Shown: positions 22,369 to 33,480, counted from the stretch's first letter. The stretch is 64,000 nucleotides of DNA from Zygnema cylindricum (GCA_037447655.1 JBBHKE010003180.1:126001-190000); one strand, 5' to 3'. Program-made: numbers and translations. The notes: generated by a model not told the origin, from the sequence alone.

Positions 22369-22853
22369 TTTAGCTTTTGGACAAGAATTTTTTCTTGGCA
22401 GCGAAGCTTTTCTCTTGCTCTCTCTCTCACTGATTGCCCACGTGTCTTTCTTCTCCTTGCCAGCTAGCTGTAGAGGCTAGATAGAGTAAGACTATTCTCC
22501 TTGTTTTTCTGCCCTCGTTTTTAATCCACACGGCCTAAGGCCACGCCGGGAAGGTTTCCCTCCAAAGTTTGTCTTTGGGTGGAAGTGTGCGATTAGAGAT
22601 CGTGGGGGAGCACATCTGAACCTTGCTGTGCCTTCCTCGGGCAGCTTACCGGTTTGGTTGTGTGTGTGTGCCTTGTTTGTATTTCGGTTGGCTTGAAAGG
22701 AGTGTATTTTTATCGGATTTGGATCTTCCCTTGTTCCGGTTGAAATATTTCTTGCTTTGCTGTCGTAACGAGATAACTATTGTAGGGAATGTGATAAAGA
22801 CAAGAGAGCCTAGTGGCTACCTCCTGGCTTAGCATTCTTGTCCAAAAGCTAAA
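22369..22853. repeat. 485-bp segment with perfect 20-bp inverted ends
   Basis: TTTAGCTTTTGGACAAGAAT at 22,369-22,388 is perfectly inverted at 22,834-22,853. No clear target duplication flanks it. It might be a small DNA transposon inserted in element E or a long-range stem in an element E transcript. The interior contains no recognised ORF. Confidence 0.7.
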
Positions 22854-24180
22854 CTTTTCAAAATCACATTTTCTTAAAGTCTATTTTAAAAAAAAAAAAA
22901 AATTATTAAAAAAAAACATTTTATTTCATAAAAAAAATATTACCTTTCATACCCAGTTTTTATTCTTGTTTTTGTCTTTCTATTTTCTTGCCTATTTACC
23001 TTTCATTTCCAGTTTTACTTCTCAGTTTTGTGTGATAAAATAAATCTAAAGAAAAAATAATATAAAAATTACATTATTTTCAATAGAAATCCACCGCTTT
23101 TCATTTCTATATTTTCTTCCACCTATTTTTTGATTTGGTTTTTTCTCCTTGTTTTCCCTTTCTACAAGTTTCATTCCACTTTCTCTCTATTTTTGCTTTC
23201 GCTTTCAGTTTTGCATTGGGAAAATATATTATAAAAATAATTTAGTTTATAATTTTTTTTTTATAAAAAAAAAAAAACATTTTGTTTTTGTTTTTGTTTT
23301 ATTCTTTCTTGCTTACAATCCTTGTCCTTATATCTTGTTGGCACTCTATTTCTAGTCTGCAGATTTAGGTCTGATTTTGTGTCAGATTTTTAGGGTTAAT
23401 CTGCGGAATTAGGGTTTGGTCGCAGATTTAGGGTTTGAGCCGCAGATTTAGGGTTTGGGCGTATTTAGGGTTTATTTTTTGAAATTCTTAACCCTAGGTC
23501 AGCATATTACCATTCATTGGTCGCAGATTTTTGATTTTTACAGCGTGGAATTATATTTTGGGAATCCTTTTTGCCCAATTTTACCGTATTTTGTGTTTTA
23601 TTTTGAATATTTCTCAATATTCCTCATTTTTCTTTCTTTTAGTGCAACTTAAATTGTTAACTAGTGGATGTTTATTTTGTTTGGGATTTGATATTTTCTT
23701 TCTTTTTCTCTTGTCAAATTTAATCATTCAGAAAACTTAACAAAATAAAAATATATATTCTATATATCAAGTTTGCACGATTTATCACCTATAATGATCA
23801 CCGCTTTATAGTTGGACATAGCGTGGCATAGCGCTGATACGCTTACCCTAGCAGGATACTAATTGTTTTGGTGTTAAGCGGTGGTTCTTGCCACATTTAT
23901 TCGAAATCGGAGCGGGTTCGATTCCAGGGAGCTCTGCAAAATCCGACTTGCCTCGCCAAGTTCGGTTCACTTTTAGTACTCACCAGAGTATTGAAGGTGT
24001 TTGTAAGTATCACGATGCCTTGCGGGTGTAGGAGCGTTCCTTTGTAATTTGGACACTCGTATAGGGGTTTGGTGTGGATTGGTTCTATTACGAACCTTTC
24101 TTTTTGAGCATTTGCATTTTCCTTGTTTTCCTTGCATGCTATCTTACCATGAGTGGTCTTGAGTTTCCCTGTCACTGTCT
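22854..24180. other. Element E leader region, AT-rich, no gene recognised
   Basis: T-rich sequence with several 'gatttagggtttg' repeats at 23,360-23,470. At 23,905-23,920 a GGTTCGATTCC word resembles a tRNA B box, but no cloverleaf can be drawn around it. No coding region is recognised until about 24,560. Confidence 0.5.
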
Positions 24181-24444
24181 GGATTAGAGTCTAGATTGGA
24201 TTTTCTTTCATAGATCTTGTCGTTGGTGGCACTGTTTAGAAAATTTTATGTCTGTGCCGCTGTAGATCTGTACCAAAAGGTGCCTGGATAATTTCTCTGT
24301 TTGTTTTTATAGATTTGGAGTCTGGATTGGATTTTCTTTCATAGATCTTGTCGTTGGTGGCATTGTTTAGACAATTTTCTGTCTGTGCCGCTGTAGATCT
24401 GCACCAAAAGGTGCCTGGATAATTTCTCTGTTTGTTTTTATAGA
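24181..24444. repeat. 130-bp tandem duplication
   Basis: Two copies of a ~130-bp unit (CTAGATTGGATTTTCTTTCA at 24,191; CTGGATTGGATTTTCTTTCA at 24,321). Both end in GGATAATTTCTCTGTTTGTT TTTATAGAT-type sequence, and only a few substitutions separate them. Confidence 0.92.
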
Positions 24445-24565
24445 TCAGGCCCTTCGGCCTTGCCCCATTGTTTGCAAGGTAGAGGTTTTGGTATTCCGGC
24501 TTTTTGCTAGATTTGACCACCGGGTCTTGTCAGAGCCTTCGTGTGTTCGTTTGTTTTGTGTGGAT

Positions 24566-25930
24566 TGGCATGTCATTTGACGCACCTCGGTTAGGTCGTT
24601 CCAAAATTTCCAGTCATACTCGAGGGTTTTCTCGTCGTGTATGCCCACGGATTAGGATAGCTTACGTTATCAATCCGGATCTACCCGCGGCGGGACAGTT
24701 TTCCGTCCACCGCAGTTAGATCTTTCTAGTTTCTCCGAGTCTACGGACGCACCAGTTTCGGTTGCGGCCCCTAGATCTCCGTCAGTTCGGTCAGTATTGA
24801 CCACAGTCTCATCATTATCCTCAGTTTCCTCTAGGTCATCCCTAGATAAAACCGAAGGAGACTTTTCAAAGGAAATCTTTTCCCATCCTCTCACCTTTCC
24901 ATTTTCGGTCGGTCCAAATTTGGAACCACTAGTGCATTCTTCCTTTAACGACATGGATTCCTCTTCAGAGGGGGGCATGGGGAAAATGCAATTTTGCTTT
25001 TCAGGGATGAAGGATACCATGTCTTTATCCCATTTCCTATGCTCTATAATACCGAAATGCGTGATTTGGCATTTCGCTATCAAGATCGATTTGATCTTCG
25101 TGTGGCATTTTCTCTTCTTGGCCGGTACCTCATAGGCTCGGCCCTTACATTATATTCCCGCAAGTATGATGCTATACTCGCGATGACAGAATTTTCCCCT
25201 CCTTTTGCTCGTACACCCGAGGTTATAGGTTAAGCAAATATTCCATTCCATGCCCCTTTTCCCGAGGTCTTAGATGCTCAAGGTGTTGTCCTAATTCGCG
25301 TAGTCACAGAAATTCCTCGCCAATATGTTCTGGCCGCTCATGTTGCTGTCCCAGCACGACCAGGGATGATAATTCCGTTGCGGGATCCACTATCTGTTAT
25401 GTTCGTAGTATCGAATGCAAAACCCCAATCAGGTGAAAGAATTGATGAATTTCACCCGTAAACTAGGAGAAACCGCCCCTGCTTTACGTGCTCGCATGGA
25501 GTCTTTGCGATAAGCTTTACCGGACTTAATGTCCAATGCGAAAGCTGTTCAAAATTTTGTTGGACAGTTTCCAGATCAATCGAAACGTTTTATACAAAGT
25601 CATCTCACTCAGACTTACGGTCTGAAATTTACATTTGATCGAGCCGCTTAATATGCGGTAGAATATGAAATGCAATCATGTTGGTAGGAAGCTCATGATC
25701 GTTCGGAAGTCGCTTCCCCACTTTCTCCACCTATCAGCCCATGGCCCAACAATAGGCCTCCAAAGACGCCAGCCTTAAGAAACCCGCCATTTAATTTCGG
25801 AGACCGATTATGTTTTCAATGTGGAAACACAAGGCATGATGCCCGCATGTGCCCAGATAAGTCAGCCACATGCACGCATTGCCAGCAAAAAGGACATTAC
25901 GTCCACCGTTGTCATGTTAAGGACCCTAAT
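24566..25930 (+). pseudogene. Element E gag, frameshifted, double zinc knuckle
   Basis: Reading begins near the ATG at 24,566 and needs several frame changes. Recognisable stretches include a RYQDRFDLRVAF...LGRYLIGSALT-type capsid-like helix region (24,994-25,233) and, at about 25,810-25,925, two CCHC knuckles in one frame: CFQCGNTRHDARMC (first four bases of each motif position preserved) and CTHCQQKGHYVHRC. Two tandem knuckles are typical of Gypsy/retroviral-type nucleocapsid rather than the single knuckle of Copia. Stops occur at about 25,512 and 25,648. It is a broken nucleic-acid-binding Gag. Confidence 0.7.
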
Positions 25931-26313
25931 TTTTTGTATCAGAATCAAATTCAGAACGGTGGAATTCCTGCCCGTTTTGCCAAGCCGGTCACTCCTACCG
26001 AGACAGAGAAAGAGGCGACTCCGCCTAGGACCTCTCGCAGAGAGAGGGAAAATGCCGAGTTACAAGTCATGATGGCCGCCATGATGAAGGAGCAATTCGC
26101 TGCCTTCATGGCCGAAATGGAACCCAAGTTCACGGGGATGGCAAGGACAGTCATCCACACGCCATCGTTGGTTGGTCGATCCAACAACGGGCAGCCACTT
26201 TTGATAAGGGATCCCCTGATCATAATCGGGACGGTAAATTACAAAATTCCCGTATTCCACTTTCTTTCGAGAGAGTATCTCTCTCTCCTCTACCAGACAC
26301 AGCTTCCTCCATT

Positions 26314-26870
26314 GTGGCTGAAGCTCTCACCATTCTGGATAATACCATACATGATGCACATCGAGTCAAGGAACGGCTAAGCATCCTTTCTGCCATGATT
26401 GATGAGGCCCCTAGGGCCTCTCCCTTTCCTAATGAGGTTCCCAAAGCCTCTCCCCTTGTTGACGAGTTCGCTGCAGCCGTTGCTTTGAGGGCGTTGCAAC
26501 TTAACCGTAGTATTTCCGCTATTCAGTTGGTTACCGCGGATGAGCGCCGTGACCTTGATCCTCACATCAGTTTCCTAGACAATTCTCGAATGTTCTTCTA
26601 TGTTAATGGTGTTTCTCCTTCTCTCCCTCTCATGGACACTGGAGCCAAACCCATGATCCTTGGATCCGGATTTGCGCTCAAGCTTGGTCTGAAAGCAATC
26701 AAGCTCCATGCCACGTCTACTCGGCTTGTTACTTCAGCCGGTACCACGGAGTCGGTGCTTGGAGTTACCAAGGGCCTCATGTCTTTCGGTTTCACAACGG
26801 AACCGAGAGTGAGTCCGTAGAGGTTTTTGTCGGAGCATTGGTCACCAAATCAAATGACCTGCCGGACTCA
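26314..26870 (+). pseudogene. Element E protease-like frame
   Basis: A 168-codon frame (26,314-26,820) has PLMDTGAKPMILG around residue 108. MDTGA fits the catalytic D-T/S-G-A motif of retropepsin-like aspartic proteases, and hydrophobic strands follow. A stop at 26,818 coincides with a frameshift: the neighbouring frame continues with a plausible tail for ~20 residues until the mini-LTR at 26,877. No reverse transcriptase follows. Confidence 0.65.
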
Positions 26871-26876
26871 ACCTTT

Positions 26877-27079
26877 TGTTGAGAGTGGCTTAAGCCACTC
26901 TTTAGTCCTTCCTATGGAGTTGAGGCAGCCATGGCTCCATTGCTCTCTCTCTCTCTCCTTCAGTGACTACAACAAGTATGGGGGAGAGAGAGAGAGAAGA
27001 GATAGAGGCGGGCTGCTTACATTTTCTTTTCTAATAAATTTAGACCTAGAAATTATACTAAAAACTACTTATTTCAACA
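26877..27079 (-). mobile_element. 203-bp mini-LTR / solo-LTR-like insertion
   Basis: Plus-strand ends are TGTTGAGAG and TTTCAACA, i.e. TG...CA with a 6-bp terminal inverted repeat. Flanks CCTTT (26,872-26,876) and CATTT (27,080-27,084) match at 4 of 5 bases. Read on the minus strand it contains CCCATACTTGTTGTAGTCAC and GGAGCCATGGCTGCC, which are signature phrases of the Copia A LTR beginning (36,530-36,600). It looks like a solo LTR of a very short Copia-related family, or one with a large internal deletion. Confidence 0.65.
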
Positions 27080-27082
27080 CAT

Positions 27083-27394
27083 TTGGCTTCCGCTCTCCCT
27101 TCATTTTCCAGTATCGACCTTCAAGATAGTTTTAGTGAGCCCGTTTTTCTCTCCGACTCGCGTCATCCCTTGGATACCGTCGACACCGAGGTCTTTCCAC
27201 ACATTCTCCATGTGGTGGATAGCGATACTAATGGGATGTTGAGTTTGCAGAGTGTTTATGCATGTACAGGTGGTGATCAAGGGTTCCACATGCAGTGCCT
27301 CTCTTCTCCATTATCTTTTAACCCGGCTGACCATTGCTACCTCCGTATCTGTTCCAAACCCTCAGCTGTGTTGACCAGCTCCTCCACAGGCTAA
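27083..27394 (+). pseudogene. Element E frame downstream of mini-LTR
   Basis: A 103-codon frame continues after the mini-LTR insertion and ends at 27,394, a few bases before a purine tract (GGAGCTGGAGGGGGAA, 27,398-27,413). I do not recognise a domain. The ATG at 27,083 overlaps the insertion flank and is probably not a real start. Confidence 0.4.
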
Positions 27395-27604
27395 GGAGCT
27401 GGAGGGGGAATTATAGGGTCAACTTCACTCTAGGGGAGTATTCTTCCCCTTCTTTCTTGGGTCATTTTCACCTTTGTTTCTTCTCATGGTGTATATATTT
27501 CTTTGACTTTTTATATTTATTTCCGTTGTTGTATATGTTTGTGAGCATGACTTTGCTAGTTGTGATACATGTTTGCTTGCTTGCCTCTCATGCACGAAGA
27601 GGGG

Positions 27605-27980
27605 CGACGACGTCCGTCCGATCATGTATTTTACACGGTTAGATTCGCGTCCGCGAGCGTCGTTTGACTATAGATGCAGTTTTGTCAATTTTGATCTGTT
27701 TTAATGAAAGTGACGTTTGCATAACACTTTAAATACATAGCAAACTGAATACGTGTATCGTTTTGTTAACGCCATAATGGTTAAGGCTCATGTCTATGTA
27801 ATACTATGAAGGTACAGGTTCAAATCTCGTTCCGGGCAACATTATTGCAATCAATCAATCTGTGTGTCTGGTGCCTGTTTTTTTCAGTCTATGGCGGCGT
27901 CCATGGTGACTCTCTCCCTCTCTCTCTTTTCACTCTAGAGTCTAAATTAAGAAGTGAATATTAATTACCTATTTTCAACA
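27605..27980 (-). repeat. Copia D 3' LTR, proximal piece
   Basis: Matches 57,342-57,712 of the 5' LTR, including the CACGGTTAGATTCGCGTCCG phrase and the plus-strand end TTTTCAACA. The adjacent CTCCCCTTAATTTT (27,981-27,994) is the polypurine tract on the minus strand. Confidence 0.92.
27769..27840 (+). other. tRNA-like module in Copia D 3' LTR (antisense)
   Basis: On the strand opposite to Copia D transcription, an A-box-like TAATGGTTAAGGC is followed ~45 bp later by a B-box-like GGTTCAAATCT and a CGGGCAAC tail. It corresponds to 57,509-57,583 in the 5' LTR. A complete acceptor stem is not formed, so this is not a normal tRNA gene. Confidence 0.6.
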
Positions 27981-28005
27981 CTCCCCTTAATTTTTAGTTA
28001 ACTTT

Positions 28006-28805
28006 TTATTTAAGTCCACAATTTTCTCTGCAGAATATTAGCTTAGGAGAAGGTACCGGTTTTATCATCATGTCTGCAATCATCTCTTTATCACTTTTAT
28101 AAACCAGTTTAATTATTTTATTCTCAACCTTCTCTTTGACAAAGCTTAGTCTTATATCCATATGTTTATCTTTGAAATGGTGTTTTGGATTAACTGCGTT
28201 AGAGATAGCAACTTGATTATAACTAAAGACAATCTGAGTCCCCGATTTCATGAACCCAAGTTGTTCGAGTAGAGATTTTACCCACGTTAATTCTTTAGTG
28301 GCAGCACATGAAGCCATGTATTCAGTCTCCAAAGTGGAATGAGCACCTACTTTCTGTTGTTTGCTACTCCAACAGCATGCACTAAATCAATTTGCAACAC
28401 ATATCCAGTTGTTCATTGTCTCATAAGCACATCCCCATAATTGGCATCACTCCAAGTGGTGATATCAGTGTGCTCCCCTCCCAAATGCAACCATAATTCC
28501 CTTGTTCCCACCAAATACCTCATTACTCTTTTGGTTGCTTCCCATTCTCTTTTCCTAGGTTCATTTAGACTTCTACTGAGAACGCCCACAGACGCAGCTA
28601 TCTCCGGACGTGTAAAATTCATAAAGGTAATTAAACTGCCTACAATTTGCCGATAAAGAATTCCTTCCATAAACCTCTTTTCTTCCTCATCCATCTTATC
28701 ATTTAAAATCAATATCCCTCCCTCTTCACTCCCCTCCGATACTTTCTTTTGATCCATGGGAGTGGTACACCTATTTGCTTTCTCCATTTGAAACTTTTCT
28801 AGCAT
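28006..28805 (-). pseudogene. Copia D RNase H and end of pol
   Basis: Two frames (28,413-28,805 and 28,006-28,332) cover the end of RT and RNase H. Visible motifs are a TRPEIAASVGVLSRSL block, TTWSDANYGD with the first RNase H Asp, METEYMASCAATKEL, and a KHHFKDKHMDIRLSFV tail ending in CGLK. A stop and frame change around 28,413-28,340 separate them. The element polypurine tract follows. Confidence 0.88.
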
Positions 28806-28834
28806 ATTACCAATAATTTTTTTTTGAGTGAGTC

Positions 28835-29524
28835 TTATATTCTATTCCCTCTATCCCTCTCCATTTGAATCTCCAAAATGTAGTTTGCTTCGCCGAGATC
28901 TTTCATGTCAAACCAACTTCTCAGATCCTGTTTGAGTTTGTTATTTTTATCTAAGGACTTACTTAAGACTAAGAAATCATCAACATAAAAAGTAATAAAA
29001 ATCTCTTCATTTTCATCCTCAAATATATATATGGAGTGATCTGAACGTATTCTAATGTATCCCAAACCTGTCAAAAATTCATACAATTTTATCTTCCATT
29101 GCCGCGGGGCTTGATTAAGGCCATAAAGTGATTTTATCAGTTTGCACACTTTGCTTTCTTCTCCACTTTCCACGAATCCTTCCGGTTGCCTCATGTCGAT
29201 TTCTTCTTCCAACTCTCCGTGTAAGAAGGCGGTCTTGATATCCATCTGGTGTATTTCCATATCCTCTGTTGCGGTTAAACTTAATAGGATTGTGACAGAA
29301 GGGAATCTGACTACGGGTGCAAAGGTTTCTTCATAGTCTATTCCTTTTTGCTGAGTATAACCTTTAGCTACCAACCTAGCCTTATATCTTTCAATGGTAT
29401 GATCAGGGTTTAGTTTAAGCTTAAAAACCCACTTACATCTAATCGGTTTTCTGTCCGATGGACAATCTACCAATTCCCATGTATTGGCTTCCATGATAGA
29501 GGTCATTTTTTCATTGATGGCCAT
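28835..29524 (-). pseudogene. Copia D reverse transcriptase
   Basis: A 229-codon frame with the Copia RT signatures in order: NTWELVDCPSDRKPI, CKWVFKLKLNPD, EETFAPVVRFPSV, QMDIKTAFLHGELEEEI, a CKLIKSLYGLNQAPRQW block, then FYVDDFLVLS with both catalytic Asp residues at about 28,980-28,990. It ends by frameshift at 28,835 relative to the downstream frame. Catalytic residues are present but the polyprotein is broken on both sides. Confidence 0.92.
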
Positions 29525-29632
29525 GATCCACCGGCTGCTTTCTAGGGTATTTATGGCCTCGAAGTATGTCTAAGGTTCTTCTAGGTGAGACATCTTTTTG
29601 AGTTTGTTATTTACATGTCTTTCTTGAAGCAG

Positions 29633-30668
29633 TTAACTACTTCTTTTTCCTCCTTCAAAATCTGACGGCGGTATAGAAGGCATCCTCGGGTTTCGTTGAG
29701 GAAGATTTTCATCTCCCCTATCTTCCAACTCTAGTGTTTGATCAAGTTCCTCGTCGGTTTCCACTTCGTATTGTGGTTTTACCTCGGATGTTGTCTTTTC
29801 GTATTTCTCCTTTAGTACATCTGCAGATTTTTCCTTCTCTCCGTCTTCCTTCTCTTTATTTCCCAAGTAAAAGTCAGAATACTGACCCGATTCAAATCTG
29901 ATTTTGACTTCTTTGTTATATTTGAATGGATCAATAGACTTTACGTCATTCATCACCACTATATGTTTTACCAAAATGATATCTCTCTTTTTCAAGTCAT
30001 ACACTCGATATCTTTTTGTGCTCTCATCATATCCTACAAGATATCATGGTTTCCATTTTCCCTCTAACTTCCATTTAGTCTTATCAGAATCCAAACTGTA
30101 GACTTGACTTCCGAACACTCTCAAACTAGACAAATCTGGTTTTCTTCTTGTCCACCTTTCATACGGAGTTTCCTCCTTATTTGCCGAAGTTAGCACTCTA
30201 TTTTTGATGAAGTTAGCATAGTTCATAGACTCAGCCCAAAAACTGCAATCCTATTTTTTTATCAATTAGCATACTTCTGGACATATCTCCTAAAGTTTTA
30301 TTCACTCTTTCTGCTACTCCATTTTGTTCCAAGTTATAAAGAACAATTTTCTCATGATGAATTCCTTCTTCATTAAGAAATTCTTCAAATTCTTTTGAGG
30401 TGTATTCTTTCCCATTATCACATCTTATCTCTTTTATTGAGGTTTCATGTAATTTTTCACTCCATACTTTGTATTCTTTGAAATGTCTTAGTACCTTTGA
30501 CTTATGTCTAAGAAAACATACCTTAGTGTATCTAGTCAAATCATTTGTAATGGTTAGCATCCATTTTTCCCCCCATGTGAAACATACCTAGCTGGTCCAC
30601 AAACATCAGTGTGAACATTCATCTAATACTTTCTCTCTTCTAAATGTGGATGCCTTTGGAAATGGAAG
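29633..30668 (-). pseudogene. Copia D integrase, C-terminal part and linker
   Basis: Three frames in series. 30,231-30,560 has integrase core features (TRYTKVCFLRHKSKV, KEIRCDNGKEYTSKEF with the second catalytic Asp, then EQNGVAERVNKTL with the catalytic Glu). 30,044-30,226 has NFIKNRVLTSANKEETPYER and FGSQVYSLD. 29,633-30,004 is the acidic linker before RT. The N-terminal zinc-binding half was separated by the Gypsy insertion and lies at 55,077 onward. Confidence 0.9.
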
Positions 30669-31176
30669 TGTAACAGGGTTACAGTGTTGGGTACTTTGTA
30701 ATTAGTAACTAGGCTATTATGGTTGCGATGTCAGAGCAGCAAAGCTGTGATTCTAGACCAGCGCAACATAGCAGTATAGCAACTTAGCAGCATAGCTACT
30801 TAGTGGTGTAGCAGCATAGCAACGCAGCAGAGCAGCGCAACTTAGCAGTATAGCAACGCTGCGAAATGTAGATAGAACGGTATTGTTCTAAGAAGATATT
30901 TTTGGGAATGTGTCTCGGTTGACTGTGAAGGTCCACGGTGCCAGGCAGTACTAGGTTGACTAGCAGCTAGCTAGGTTAAATAGTCAGGTAGGCATAATGG
31001 ATAAGACTCTTCGAGTAGACCTTCGCAGCGAGCGAAAAACCTTGTACTCTCTTCCAAGTAATAAATCGCAACTTTGTCTGTCAGTGTTGTGTACTCCTAT
31101 TGTTGCTACGGGAAGATCCTTGGTGTTTTCCGCTGTTCATTGTGGCGTCTTGTGGTGCACTTTTGTCCCTTTTACA
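30669..31176 (+). repeat. Gypsy 5' LTR, 508 bp
   Basis: TGTAACAGGG ... CCCTTTTACA. It contains a cluster of GCAGCATAGCAAC-like 10-12 bp words at 30,740-30,860. Divergence from the 3' LTR is clearly higher than for the LARD or Copia C pairs, so this is an older insertion. Confidence 0.93.
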
Positions 31177-31177
31177 C

Positions 31178-31189
31178 TGGTATCAGAGC
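31178..31189 (+). promoter_or_regulatory. Gypsy primer-binding site (3' end of iMet tRNA)
   Basis: TGGTATCAGAGC lies one base after the 5' LTR. This is the classic complement of the 3' end of plant-type initiator tRNA-Met. Confidence 0.92.
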
Positions 31190-31210
31190 TATTTCCCGTG
31201 ACTCGACAGC

Positions 31211-32150
31211 ATGGACAAACACGGCGTATCCACTACAGAAATGTTAGCGCAAGTTCTCAAGGAGTTGGAAAGTGTTAGATTACAAAACGCGCAGCTGAGT
31301 AACACCGTCACAGCCTTGGAGTCTCGTCTTGGGGAGCGTCCTCATGGAGGCATAGAAAGAGACTTCAGGAGACCGAAATTAAGACTTCTCGACGAATTTG
31401 ACCCTGCAAGACACAAGAACCTTGACACATGGCTACTCTCCGTTGCGAACTATCTCGAGAATTTTCCTAGCCTATCGGATCGTGAGAAGATTCACTATGC
31501 AGGTGGTCTTCTTAAAGGGGCGGCGGGGGCATGGTGGAGGACATTGGTGGAGAATGATGAGATACCGATCGTTTGGGCTCTCTTCATTCAACTCCTCCGT
31601 GACGCTTGGCAGCCCGTCGACAGGGTGAAGGCGGCAAGAGATAAGATCGCAGTGTTGAAGCAACGAACCTTAGTGTAAGAGTTCACGCAGCGATTCTTGG
31701 AGTGCAAAGTTCAAATACCTACGATGACGGAGGATGAAGCCGTGGATCGCTACGTGAAGGGGCTTCAATCATCTATTCGTAGGGATGGGGAACAATGGCT
31801 TTCTCGGGAAAGCACGACTCGTAGCCTCTCGGCAATCATCCAGTTTGCGGAGCGAACCGATTCGGTCAACTTCAACCTCCGGAGACCTTATCATTACGGG
31901 TCGAGCAGCGCCGGAGGAAGCCAACGAGACGATGGTCCAACCCCCATGGAGCTCGGAGCAATTGACGAGGATAAGGAAGTGGTCAACGTCCTGCGGAGAA
32001 AGAAGAAACCTACCAAGACCAATGACTTATCCCCGAGGAGCTCCAGCGGAGGAGGCAAAATGGCCTATGCTTCCAGTGTGGTTCCCAAGATCATATGGCT
32101 CGAGAATGTCCTAAACGAAAAGGTCTCAAAAAGGGAAAACTTAACGTTAT
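31211..32150 (+). pseudogene. Gypsy gag
   Basis: Starts at the ATG at 31,211, 22 bp after the primer site. It begins with a coiled-coil-like stretch (VLKELESVRLQNAQLSNT), then a retrotransposon capsid region with DEFDPARHKNLDTWL and GAAGAWWRTLV. An in-frame stop at 31,676 separates it from the continuation at 31,697 (same frame). A frameshift near 32,055 puts the CCHC knuckle (CFQCGSQDHMAREC, 32,068-32,109) into the next frame, which also encodes the protease. Confidence 0.9.
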
Positions 32151-32352
32151 GAGGTTAGCCAAGGAAGGAGGAGACCCTTTGATATTTCGGGGTCTAATCG
32201 GAGTGAACGCAACTAACTTCATGGTGGACTCCGGAGCATTGGGGAACTTCACCAACGAGGCGACGCTGAAAAGGTTGAAACTTCCTCTCGTAGTGCTAAA
32301 GGATCATCAGTCAGTACAATTGGCCGACGGAAGTTCTTTATCGATTACCTAG
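32095..32352 (+). pseudogene. Gypsy protease
   Basis: This frame continues from the zinc knuckle and has FMVDSGALGNF with the catalytic D-S-G-A at 32,227-32,238, then LPLVVLKDHQSVQLADGS. A stop follows at 32,350. The downstream frame (32,455-32,814) has the typical ILGKPWLQKWNP-type tail just before it and an acidic linker to RT. Confidence 0.9.
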
Positions 32353-32454
32353 CGTACTCCGAGGTTACGCGTCGGAATTGGGAAATTTTGATGGTATGAC
32401 ACGCTTCATGTATTACCTCTTGGGGACCATGAGGTAATACTTGGGAAACCGTGG

Positions 32455-33480
32455 TTGCAAAAATGGAATCCAACGATCGATTGGCGAAGTGGCGATATGA
32501 GAGTGAAGAAAGGTGAAGAAGAGTTTGAGGTAAAAGCGAGAACGGCTGGTAAGGGAGCGGAGGAGGGACGCCTACTTTCGGCCTTACTGCTTAAGAGGGC
32601 ACTTAAGAAAGGGGAAACGATTGGTATGGCGGTCGTCCAGCCAATGGAAGAGGCGAAGGAGGAGATCCCGGAAGAATGGAAGAAAAAAGACCCCGACTTC
32701 GACTCAAAAGAAAGTGACGACACTGGAAGGACTTCCGAAGAGGCCCCGGAAGTCGTGACAAAACTTCTCGAGGAGTACTCAGATGTATTTCCCCCGAAGC
32801 TCCTCGAAGGATAACCTCCGAAGCGCGAAGTAGACCATAAGATAGAGCTTGTTCCCTGAGCGGTACCCCCGGCTAATCGGATGTACAAGATGAGTTACAC
32901 CGAGTTGGACGAACTCAAAAAGCAACTCGCGGAGTTAGTCAAAGCCGGAGCAATCGAACAGAGCAAGTCACCGTATAGAGCCCCCGTTCTCTTCGTAAAC
33001 AAGAAAGATGGAGGTTTCTGTATGTGTATAGACTACCGATCGCTGAACTAATTAACGGGTGAAGAATGCGTACCCTTTACCGAGGATAGACGAATTATTG
33101 GATCGATTTCGAGGTGCTAAATATTTTTCGAAGATAGATTTACGGAGCGGCTACCACCAGATTAGAATTGTCGAGGAGGATGTGGAAAAGACGGCGTTCA
33201 GAACTCGGTATGGTAATTTCTATTTTCGGGTAATGCCGTTCGGGTTGACTAACGCACTGGCAAATTTTATGCATTTAATGAATTCCATCTTTCGGTAATA
33301 TCTGGACGCGTTTGTAATCGTCTTCCTTGACGACATCTTGGTGTATAGCTGAACGCTGGATGATCATATAAAGCATCCACGGACGGTCCAACAAGTCTTT
33401 CGGGAAAATAAGTTGTACCCAAAGAGAAGTAAATGTGACTTCTTCAAGGAAAAAATTGATTTTCTGACCATGTGATGAGT
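32455..33480 (+). pseudogene. Gypsy linker and reverse transcriptase
   Basis: The frame at 32,455-32,814 ends in VVTKLLEEYSDVFPPKLLEG, the conserved entry into chromovirus RT. RT motifs continue through frame changes: a GAIEQSKSPYRAPVLFV block, the 33,059-33,298 frame with [30 protein letters not shown] and [16 protein letters not shown], then FLDDILVYS with both catalytic Asp codons at 33,323-33,349, followed by a TGA. At least five lesions interrupt this region. Confidence 0.92.

Larger units (their letters stand above)
21595..27600 (+). mobile_element. Element E: gag-protease element inside Copia D LTR
   Basis: Both boundaries come from comparison with the uninterrupted Copia D 5' LTR at about 57,335-57,345. 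The inserted 6.0 kb starts TGTCATGCCG and ends GCACGAAGA, with GGGG on both sides as a possible 4-bp duplication. It contains a degenerate gag, a double zinc knuckle and a protease-like frame, but no RT, RNase H or integrase. I cannot find LTRs at its two ends, so its class is unresolved: it could be a TR-GAG-like non-autonomous element, a deleted Gypsy, or a composite. Confidence 0.6.

Noticed and set aside
23820-23930. A possible tRNA gene (GGTTCGATTCC word)
   Set aside because: T-stem pairing fails and no D arm, anticodon arm or acceptor stem can be built; at most a B-box-like word.
24670-25083. A 137-codon minus-strand ORF in element E
   Set aside because: It lies opposite the degenerate gag frames that lead into the zinc knuckles on the plus strand; no motif of its own.
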